DNA of 8,439 bases from Candidatus Colicola caccequi. Its GTDB lineage: Bacteria > Bacteroidota > Bacteroidia > Bacteroidales > Paludibacteraceae. The notes beneath the pieces were generated by a model. That model ran no database searches, had not been told where the DNA came from, and saw only the letters and a program-made list of their open reading frames with translations. The stretch covers positions 1 through 8,439 of the forward strand of contig JAGHTR010000075.1 in NCBI GenBank assembly GCA_018065205.1, in the 5' to 3' direction. The translations under genes were made by a program, and so were the position numbers. Shown piece by piece: positions 1 to 5,882 of this stretch. Position 1 is the stretch's first letter. Every line of letters begins with the position of its first letter.

Positions 1-146
1 CCTAAGGCACCGCCTAACCACGCCACCAACATAAGACGATGCTCAGGAATACGCCAAGCATCTTTCTTGGCTTTGCGTTTATCTCCACCATACATCGCAA
101 AAGCGATGAGGTTGATGAGGAGAATATAAATAATTATTATTTCCAT
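1..146 (-). CDS. DUF1294 family small membrane protein (N-terminal part, cut by window edge)
   Basis: Forty-eight residues are visible from an ATG at 146. They give a hydrophobic helix (residues 2-18, rich in Ile and Leu), then a YGGDKRKAKK stretch, then WRIPEHRLML and the start of a second hydrophobic segment, LVAWLGGALG. The order 'hydrophobic helix, Y-G-x-D-K-x-x-A, W-R-I-P-E, GG-x-x-G' is the hallmark of DUF1294, a family of roughly 80-150 residue membrane proteins with no assigned biochemical function. The start overlaps the 3' end of the comEC-like gene by 10 bp, and a TAA triplet in this gene's own frame directly precedes the ATG, so translational coupling is likely. The C-terminus lies outside the window. 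Family assignment is confident; function is unknown. Confidence 0.88.
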   Translation of the reverse strand, partial: MEIIIIYILLINLIAFAMYGGDKRKAKKDAWRIPEHRLMLVAWLGGAL

Positions 147-1558
147 TTAAGGTGTTGGGTGGTGAAGTATTTCCAAGCAAGGAGAAGGAGGAGGGAGATA
201 AGAGGTAAGAGGTAAGAGATAAGAGGTAAGAGGGAAGAGGTAAGATTATTGCTAATTGATAATTGATTATTGGTGATTGATAATTGATTATTGCTAATTG
301 CTAATTGGCTAATTGATAATTGAGTAGTGGAGCCGGGGAGGGATTCAATCCATTGGACGGAGGTATTCATGAGCCATGTTATACCATTCAGCACCCAAGC
401 CAGGAGTTTGCCTAAGGGAGTCCACCACCCTATCGTAAGCGTAGCCACTCCACCCACCATCATACACCACGCCAGCGGAATGACCAAGAGGTTAGTAAAC
501 AGAAAATAATTACTCATCTGCCCGAAATAATGCAAGGTAATAGGCATCGTACCGATTTGTGCTGCCAAGGACATGCCAATTAAAGCATATACATAGTAGT
601 AGATGGGATAGCACCAACGGAAAGGACGAGCGAAATGGATAGTTGGCATCATGGCATTCCATCCATCGCCAAAGAGCGCAATCGCAATCACCGCTGCAAA
701 ACTCAATTGGAAAGACACCGAAAAGAGGTCCGAAGGGTTAATAATCAGTATGATAAAAGCCGCAGCAAAGATGATATTAAGCATGGACGAAGGGCGATGC
801 ACCATTCCTGCCACTACAAACAAAGATGCCATTATGACGCTACGGATAATCGACGGACTGCCACCGGTTATATAAGCATAGCCGGACAGGAGAGCAATGA
901 TGATTAGTCCCTGAACCACCTGTTTACCGGTTTCGTGGTAGAGTGGCTTAAATCGTCCAAAGAGCGTCACAATCATCATGAGCACCGTCATTAGGATGCC
1001 TGTATGCAGTCCGCTGACCGCCAATACATGCATTGCTCCTGCTGCCGAAAAAGCCCGACGGATATCTTGGTCCAGGTCCTCGCGATACCCCAGCGTTAAG
1101 GCGCTGACGGTGCCTAATTCACGTCCCGAAATGCCTAACTCGGCATATCGCTGTTCCAATCGTTGTTGCCAACCACGCGGAGTACGCCACCAAGGGGTTT
1201 GGTTAGCGCCATAGAGCGTCCAATAGCGGGCAAACATACGCTCACGCGGCTGCGCATATACCAACAAGGTATCTCCCAAATGAGGAAGCGAATCCTCCGA
1301 CACCTTATTTATATATAGCCGTAAGGCATAGTCCTTCAGGTCAATAAGAGACGCATCGTATCGCCATGTCTTAGGTCGCTCAATCGGAGTAGATGTGAGA
1401 ACAGCCCGATATAGATGATACGTGCTATCTATCGTGTCTAAAGGCACTGCTTTCGTTCCCGCCACCCATGGTTGCTCCGTCGCCTTCCCCCACAGGATCA
1501 AAAGAACCAGGGGAAGAAGGAGAAAGAGGAAGGGCGTTCGACGCAAAGTGTTGAACAT
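137..1558 (-). CDS. comEC: ComEC/Rec2 family competence protein (short form, no metallo-beta-lactamase domain)
   Basis: This 473-residue inner-membrane protein carries the ComEC 'Competence' domain, the channel that passes single-stranded DNA into the cytoplasm during natural transformation. Residues 8-24 form one membrane helix. Residues about 40-110 look like a compressed DUF4131/OB-type segment (LYRAVLTSTPIE, then GDTLLVYAQPRE). The competence core starts near residue 145 and shows HVLAVSGLHTG at 177-187, GGSPSIIRSVIMAS at 232-245, PSDLFSVSFQLSF at 275-287 and GTMPITLHYFG at 336-346, within many hydrophobic helices. Typical ComEC proteins are about 650-800 residues; this one has a reduced N-terminal region and no C-terminal hydrolase domain, the latter being common in Bacteroidota. 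After WIESLPGS (about 403-410) the protein is encoded by 7-bp tandem repeats, giving QLSISNN-type repeats followed by a Leu/Pro/Ile-rich final helix. The ATG shares one base with the stop of the upstream PspC gene (TAATG). Role in transformation is inferred from family membership. Confidence 0.9.
   Translation of the reverse strand: MFNTLRRTPFLFLLLPLVLLILWGKATEQPWVAGTKAVPLDTIDSTYHLYRAVLTSTPIERPKTWRYDASLIDLKDYALRLYINKVSEDSLPHLGDTLLVYAQPRERMFARYWTLYGANQTPWWRTPRGWQQRLEQRYAELGISGRELGTVSALTLGYREDLDQDIRRAFSAAGAMHVLAVSGLHTGILMTVLMMIVTLFGRFKPLYHETGKQVVQGLIIIALLSGYAYITGGSPSIIRSVIMASLFVVAGMVHRPSSMLNIIFAAAFIILIINPSDLFSVSFQLSFAAVIAIALFGDGWNAMMPTIHFARPFRWCYPIYYYVYALIGMSLAAQIGTMPITLHYFGQMSNYFLFTNLLVIPLAWCMMVGGVATLTIGWWTPLGKLLAWVLNGITWLMNTSVQWIESLPGSTTQLSISQLAISNNQLSITNNQLSISNNLTSSLLPLISYLLPLISLLLLLAWKYFTTQHLKWK
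194..242. repeat. Heptanucleotide tandem array, seven units of AGAGGTA type
   Basis: Read on the plus strand, positions 194-242 divide cleanly into seven 7-bp units: GGAGATA, AGAGGTA, AGAGGTA, AGAGATA, AGAGGTA, AGAGGGA, AGAGGTA. On the coding (minus) strand the unit TACCTCT contains no stop in any frame, and three units (21 bp) encode a seven-residue period. This gives the Leu/Pro/Ile/Ser-rich segment at ComEC residues about 439-454 that begins the last hydrophobic helix. The array is separated by one base from a second 7-bp array of different sequence. Confidence 0.95.
244..321. repeat. Heptanucleotide tandem array, eleven units of G(A/C)TAATT type
   Basis: Positions 244-321 contain eleven 7-bp units with consensus G-(A/C)-T-(A/T)-A-T-T: GATTATT, GCTAATT, GATAATT, GATTATT, GGTGATT, GATAATT, GATTATT, GCTAATT, GCTAATT, then one extra G at 307, then GCTAATT and GATAATT. 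In the ComEC frame this encodes residues about 413-438 as QLSIS/QLAISNN/QLSITNN/QLSISNN. Short 7-bp arrays of this sort resemble the heptanucleotide STRR-type repeats known from cyanobacteria; resemblance to arrays in other Bacteroidota is from memory and was not searched. Confidence 0.95.
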
Positions 1559-1749
1559 TAGTCTTGTTTATCAGGCAAGATGAAGGAGAGTACCAAGTAG
1601 ATGACAAGCATCGGCAGGATACCCGTAACCAATGCAACCACTGCTACGATAGCACGCATCATAGTAGGATCAATGCCGAAATACTCAGCGAAGCCGCCAC
1701 AAACGCCAGCCCATTTCTTGTCGGCTGATTTAGTTAATTTTTTGTCCAT
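1558..1749 (-). CDS. PspC domain-containing small membrane protein
   Basis: This complete 63-residue protein is essentially a single PspC domain: KWAGVCGGFAEYFGIDP at residues 12-28, then a hydrophobic membrane segment of about residues 30-58 (ending SFILP), and a charged C-terminus (DKQD). The family is named after the phage-shock protein PspC, an inner-membrane sensor of envelope stress in enterobacteria; stand-alone short PspC proteins like this one are widespread in Bacteroidota and mostly uncharacterised. The start ATG follows a 16-bp AT-rich spacer after the aldehyde dehydrogenase stop. Its TAA stop shares one base with the comEC ATG, so the two are probably translationally coupled. No PspA, PspB or PspF homologue is in the window, so a phage-shock role is only a possibility. 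Confidence 0.95.
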   Translation of the reverse strand: MDKKLTKSADKKWAGVCGGFAEYFGIDPTMMRAIVAVVALVTGILPMLVIYLVLSFILPDKQD

Positions 1750-1765
1750 TGTTGTAAATTTTTAT

Positions 1766-3007
1766 TTAATGTTTGTTGTTTTTATTTTGTACTATATTAA
1801 ACGGAGCGAGTCGGAAGCGTCTAATCAACGGAATGCGGTTGATGGATTGGCGGAAGGTCAGCACCGAGCGAGGGTTACTGAAGGCCAAGAAAGAGGCATG
1901 GTTATGATACCGTCCCATACCGGAATTACCTACTCCGCCAAACGGCAGACGCGTATTGGCCAAGTGAAGGAGAGTGTTATTGATAACGGCACCACCACTG
2001 GATGTTTGACTAATCACATATTCACCCTGTTTAATATCACCAAAGTAATAGAAAGCCAGAGGTTTTTCGCGTTCATTGATATAAGTAATCACTTCCTGTA
2101 TATTATGGAAAGTGCGCATTGGGAATTCGGGTCCAAAGATTTCCTGAGTCCATACATCCTCTACATGCGGACGGATTTTCTTAACCACAGGATAATTGGT
2201 TTGCAGGCGCACCCGAGCTTTCTCCAGTTCTCGTTCGAACTCCTTAACTATACTCTCATGCACAAGCAAGTAGTCGGGAGCGACGCACGTTTGACCGTTG
2301 TTGAGGGTCTTGCCCCACATGATTCGTTCAGCAGCCATCTCTATATCGGCTTCCTTATCTACTATACACGGACTCTTGCCACCCAGTTCAAGGATGCAGG
2401 GTGTGAGGTTTTTAGCGGCAGCCGCCATCACCACTTTGCCTAAGGCAGGAGAACCGGTGAAGAAAATAACATCCCAACGCAGTTCCAGCAGGGCGGTGTT
2501 GACATCGCGGTGACCCTCATACAGGTTGATATACTCAGGCGGGAATGCCCATGAAATCATCTCATGCAGCACATGCGATACGGTGGGCACCAGAGGAGAG
2601 GGTTTAAGGGTAGCGCAGCATCCTGCGGCTATGGCTCCGATCAAAGGGTTAATGAGCAGATTAACCGGGTAGTTCCATGGTGCGATGATTAACGCACAAC
2701 CCAGAGGTTCGTAATGGATGTAATTATGCGAAGGGAAGACCAGCATGTTAGCCCGAACGGATTGGTCCTTTGCCCAACGCGGCAGTTTACGTATAGCCAA
2801 TTGGATTTCCTCCTTAATCTGGAGCATCTCCATGAACATAGCCTCTTCGCGGCACTTGCCCAGGTCCTTCCACAGAGCATCATATAGGGGTTCCTCGAAT
2901 CGGTTAATGGCTTCCAATAATCGCGCCAGTTGTTGCTGACGAAAAGCGATGGGGCGTGTTTCGCCGGATTGGAAATAATCGCGTTGTGATTGATTAGATA
3001 TTGTCAT
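1766..3007 (-). CDS. NAD(P)-dependent aldehyde dehydrogenase, class-3 (ALDH3)-like, shortened
   Basis: The product (413 residues) should oxidise an aldehyde to the carboxylate with NAD(P)+. ALDH motifs appear in order: catalytic Asn in PWNYP (N112), cofactor-binding KPS (K135), FTGS (183-186), general-base Glu in LELGGKSP (E207), catalytic Cys in NNGQTC (C241), EIFGP (E289), and PFGGVGNSGMG (355-365). The arrangement SGGAVINNTLLHLANTRLPFGG and the compact N-terminus (SGETRPIAFRQQQL) point to the ALDH3/YwdH-type branch, usually 450-460 residues long, which acts on medium- and long-chain or aromatic aldehydes. The spacing from catalytic Cys to EIFGP Glu is 48 residues; about 90 is usual. About 40 residues are missing around residues 262-288, although the reading frame is intact. 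All catalytic residues remain, but activity is uncertain. The 5' end overlaps the transporter gene by 14 bp, and a 16-bp spacer precedes pspC. The true substrate is unknown. Confidence 0.93.
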   Translation of the reverse strand: MTISNQSQRDYFQSGETRPIAFRQQQLARLLEAINRFEEPLYDALWKDLGKCREEAMFMEMLQIKEEIQLAIRKLPRWAKDQSVRANMLVFPSHNYIHYEPLGCALIIAPWNYPVNLLINPLIGAIAAGCCATLKPSPLVPTVSHVLHEMISWAFPPEYINLYEGHRDVNTALLELRWDVIFFTGSPALGKVVMAAAAKNLTPCILELGGKSPCIVDKEADIEMAAERIMWGKTLNNGQTCVAPDYLLVHESIVKEFERELEKARVRLQTNYPVVKKIRPHVEDVWTQEIFGPEFPMRTFHNIQEVITYINEREKPLAFYYFGDIKQGEYVISQTSSGGAVINNTLLHLANTRLPFGGVGNSGMGRYHNHASFLAFSNPRSVLTFRQSINRIPLIRRFRLAPFNIVQNKNNKH

Positions 3008-3680
3008 GATTAGTTAAATGAGTTATATAAGTTGTTAATGGAATCGTGATTAGAGGCACGAAGAACGCTTCGACGATTGTTTCGAACAGCGAGGACATAC
3101 CTACAGCCGTCCATATATCGGTCCACAGCATCTCGTATCGGCTGATACCGATGGGAGCAAATGCAAGCACCTGAAAGAGCGAATTATCTGCTATCTGTCC
3201 CACAATAGTAGAAAGCACGGCACGGACCCAGAAATTACGTGCAGAAGCCGTCTGTTGGGCTTTAAGGGATGCAATAACGGATACATTAACCCAATTACCT
3301 ATAAAGAAAGCGATTGCAGATGCCAGGATAGTACGTGGTCCATTGGAGAAGATAAAAGCGAAGTGAGTAGCCTGGTCGGTGTACTGAGGCATAGTAGGCA
3401 AATAAACCTCCAGCAGTCCGAGGAAAGAGATGATGAGAGTGAGTAACGCCGCTATACCGGTAACGAAGATAGCGGTGCGCTTGCCATAAGCCTCCACAAT
3501 GACGTTACTGATAAGAAAAACAATCCACGAGATGAGCAGTCCGCCATCCATCCATACGAAAGACGTACCAAAGGAGAGCGGCTTCATACATAAGTAGTTC
3601 ATCATCACCGAGATGACGCAGTAGGTGCCGGTAAGCAGCAACAGCCACGACTGACGATTATGTAGGATTGGCGGGGTCAT
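2994..3680 (-). CDS. VUT/YhhQ-family membrane transporter (queuosine precursor transporter-like)
   Basis: This 228-residue protein is almost wholly hydrophobic, with about six membrane segments (approximately residues 12-30, 46-64, 72-92, 115-140, 153-178 and 190-220). The family signature is visible: FVWMDGGLLISWIVFLISNV then VEAYGK (residues 41-67), GNWVNVSVIASLK (128-140), and RAVLSTIVGQIADNSLF (153-169), matching the DUF165/TIGR00697 'VUT' family. E. coli YhhQ of this family takes up the queuosine precursors preQ0 and preQ1; other members have other or unknown substrates, so the cargo here is open. An Asn (N59) sits where the family usually has Asp in the D-x-x-x-E-x-Y-G motif. The ATG shares one base with the stop of the AsmA-like gene (TAATG), and the 3' end overlaps the aldehyde dehydrogenase gene by 14 bp. 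No queuosine biosynthesis gene or preQ1 riboswitch is seen nearby. Confidence 0.82.
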   Translation of the reverse strand: MTPPILHNRQSWLLLLTGTYCVISVMMNYLCMKPLSFGTSFVWMDGGLLISWIVFLISNVIVEAYGKRTAIFVTGIAALLTLIISFLGLLEVYLPTMPQYTDQATHFAFIFSNGPRTILASAIAFFIGNWVNVSVIASLKAQQTASARNFWVRAVLSTIVGQIADNSLFQVLAFAPIGISRYEMLWTDIWTAVGMSSLFETIVEAFFVPLITIPLTTYITHLTNHDNI

Positions 3681-5878
3681 TATTTACTCTTTTGTTCCTT
3701 AACGCGTTTATGCACAAATAGTCCGGGCAGGAGTGTTTTGATGCAGCCATCGATACACGGACCTATATAAAACAATGCAGGTTGTTGCCACGGGTCGTTT
3801 TTCCACTGCACTTGATAAGCAAGAGGTGCCTTACCCGGATGACGAGGGTTACGTTTATTGAGCAGCGTCTTGCTGGCAGAATTGATTAGTCCGCTTAGGT
3901 CTCCCACAATCGTGAAGGGCGACTGACTATCCTTATAAGCATGGATAGACAGGTTATCATACTGCAAGCAGAAAGTGCCGTTAGCGATTTGATTATCACC
4001 CTGATAATCAACCACGAGCGAGGACACTTCGGCACCGACCTTAAGTCCGACCATCGGGTACAACATATCATCCAAGAAATGGAGGTTCAGATCTCGTGCA
4101 TTGAGGGCTATACGCCAGTCGCAAGTAGGTTTGATATCCAATTCGATTCGTGCATCAGCCACGCCTCTACCCACTCCGCACCGTGCATTAAGGGTGATGG
4201 TGGAATTGCGTATAGCCGTGACGTTACTGAGTTGAGCACAGAGATCATTGAGGTTAAGATGTCCGACACATTGTTTAGTCAGTGCCACTTCTATATTCAT
4301 GCGATGTACCTTAGCATCTACATGGTTGATGACGAAGGGATACGATAATTGGAGTAGCGGGACCTGAGGCAGTATAAAAGGTTTAACGGGCTGCTGCCGT
4401 ACATCGCGGAAGACGGACATAGACTGGATGTCCACATAGATTGAATCCAGAAAGAAGCCATTCTCGATGGTGAACACCTCCCGCAGGATATTCTTAGACG
4501 ATGTACGTAGCGAATTAAGGGATAAGTCAATCCATGTAGCAGGTCCCATATTCAGGATAGCACCGAGTTTCCACTTATCCACTATGTTTCGTACGCGTGT
4601 AGGTCCGATAGAAAAAGCGCCTCCGTTATCGTATCGAATAGAGGAAGTGGTGATAGCGGTGAGGCTATCGGGTGTAGTGATGGTAGCATGACCCACGTAG
4701 AACTGATAAACGGAGTCGTTATAGTGGTAAGGCACTTCATCTATAAGACTATATCCCAGTCCATACAGGGCGACGAATAGGCTATCGGCATGCACATTAA
4801 AGGAAGTGACGGACGAATGGATATCACAGGCAGCGTTATGAACGAGAATGGTATCAACAACCAGACCGGTAATGAACTTAGTGGCCAGTTCAACGTTTAT
4901 ATCTTGAAGTCGAGCGTTAAGGACTTCCATCTCTTCTTTTGTTGTTTTTTGGGACTGAGGAGAGACTGTTTCGTCCACGACCACATTGATGAACGGGTCG
5001 TATAGATGTACGGAGCGAATCTCCATTTGTTTAATTTGGTTGAACTTAGCGGCATCAAAGCCTCCGACCGCCAGGGATTGTACACCGGCATGAATGGACT
5101 CATGGTGGAGCGAGTCAAGGTAGGTTTGTGATAGTACCTCTTGGATATTGATTATGCCATTCGGTTCGGCTTGCAGGGATTTGACGGTAAGAGACACGTC
5201 AGCATCGGGTATGTACATCTCGATATTGCGCATCAGGAAATGGAAGATGGAGTCGTTATAGTGCGGCGTTTGGTCCTTGACGTTATATCCAAGGTCATAG
5301 AGGGACATATTGATTTCCGGTACAAGGATACGCAGTGAGTCGTTGTAGGCCAGTGCATCCACACTGGCTTTATCAATGGTTATGCGTCCAATAACAGCAT
5401 CATCCATGATGATTCGTGCAATCCTCAGGAAGTTCTCCATGTTCTCTTTATCCGAGAGGTCGGACTTGAGTTTAACTTTCTCTGCCAGTTGGGGATCATG
5501 GTAGAAAGAAGCCTGTACGACAGGTTGTGTGATGGTGAATCCTTTGAGGTGAACCTGACGGTGTGTGAGCCAGTCAAGGTGGTTAATACCATCCATCGAT
5601 ATACCGGCAATAGTGGCATTCAAATCGGTATAGGTGGAGTCCTCGTCGTACTTACGGAAGGCGACATACACATCATTAATCTGTGCTTTGCCCCGGAAAG
5701 CAGCCACGCGGACATTGCCATAAGTGAAACGAATAGAATCCGCAGCGGCAGCTATGTTGTTATCTAATTGCCGACGCACTAAAGCAGCCAGCCATTGGTT
5801 AACGGAAGCAGTAACAACGACACCTATTACGAAGATAACCAGTACGATGATGATGGAACGGATGTATTGTTTTTTCAT
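3680..5878 (-). CDS. AsmA-like membrane-anchored periplasmic protein
   Basis: The 732-residue protein has one N-terminal membrane helix (residues 8-26, after MKKQYIR) and then a long, beta-rich, presumably periplasmic region. The layout of a membrane anchor, early A-x-S-I-R-F-x-Y-G-N-V, repeated strands, and a C-terminal stretch of the type LNLNDLCAQLSNVTAIRNS (residues about 541-559) with DLNLHFLDDMLYPMVGLKVG (596-615) suggests the AsmA/DUF748 group. Members of that group form long grooves implicated in phospholipid movement to the outer membrane or in outer-membrane protein assembly. Residues about 86-486 show a repeat with a period near 180. The C-terminus (LLNKRNPRHP, later IDGCIKTLLPGLFV) resembles the ending of Bacteroidota AsmA-like proteins, recalled rather than searched. 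It begins 4 bp after the outer-membrane barrel gene, fitting a shared envelope role. The superfamily call is moderately confident; no specific function can be named. Confidence 0.68.
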   Translation of the reverse strand: MKKQYIRSIIIVLVIFVIGVVVTASVNQWLAALVRRQLDNNIAAAADSIRFTYGNVRVAAFRGKAQINDVYVAFRKYDEDSTYTDLNATIAGISMDGINHLDWLTHRQVHLKGFTITQPVVQASFYHDPQLAEKVKLKSDLSDKENMENFLRIARIIMDDAVIGRITIDKASVDALAYNDSLRILVPEINMSLYDLGYNVKDQTPHYNDSIFHFLMRNIEMYIPDADVSLTVKSLQAEPNGIINIQEVLSQTYLDSLHHESIHAGVQSLAVGGFDAAKFNQIKQMEIRSVHLYDPFINVVVDETVSPQSQKTTKEEMEVLNARLQDINVELATKFITGLVVDTILVHNAACDIHSSVTSFNVHADSLFVALYGLGYSLIDEVPYHYNDSVYQFYVGHATITTPDSLTAITTSSIRYDNGGAFSIGPTRVRNIVDKWKLGAILNMGPATWIDLSLNSLRTSSKNILREVFTIENGFFLDSIYVDIQSMSVFRDVRQQPVKPFILPQVPLLQLSYPFVINHVDAKVHRMNIEVALTKQCVGHLNLNDLCAQLSNVTAIRNSTITLNARCGVGRGVADARIELDIKPTCDWRIALNARDLNLHFLDDMLYPMVGLKVGAEVSSLVVDYQGDNQIANGTFCLQYDNLSIHAYKDSQSPFTIVGDLSGLINSASKTLLNKRNPRHPGKAPLAYQVQWKNDPWQQPALFYIGPCIDGCIKTLLPGLFVHKRVKEQKSK
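4421..5548 (-). repeat. Protein-level internal repeat in the AsmA-like protein, period about 180 residues
   Basis: Matching segments recur. LKGFTITQPVV at residue 111, IRSVHLYDPFI at 287 and IENGFFLDSIY at 471 occupy the same position in successive units, each preceded by a similar strand-rich stretch. Between them SLYDLGY (192-198) with PHYNDSIFHF (205-214) pairs with ALYGLGY (370-376) with YHYNDSVYQF (384-393). The intervals are 176-184 residues. The copies are diverged and not obvious at DNA level, so this is an old duplication consistent with the modular groove of AsmA-type proteins. Confidence 0.75.
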
Positions 5879-5882
5879 ACAT

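Noticed and set aside
194..321. CRISPR array
   Set aside because: Units are 7 bp, directly tandem and without spacers, so they are simple heptanucleotide repeats.
1750..1800. Promoter for pspC-comEC in the AT-rich end of the aldehyde dehydrogenase gene
   Set aside because: The stretch is AT-rich, but no convincing Bacteroidota -33 TTTG / -7 TAnnTTTG pair was found at suitable spacing.
1601..2443. 280-codon open frame on the plus strand
   Set aside because: It lies antisense to the well-supported aldehyde dehydrogenase and pspC genes, its translation shows no family motif, and its length is explained by codon bias on the other strand.
3941..4348. 135-codon plus-strand open frame
   Set aside because: It is antisense within the AsmA-like gene and its composition looks like a mirrored coding frame.
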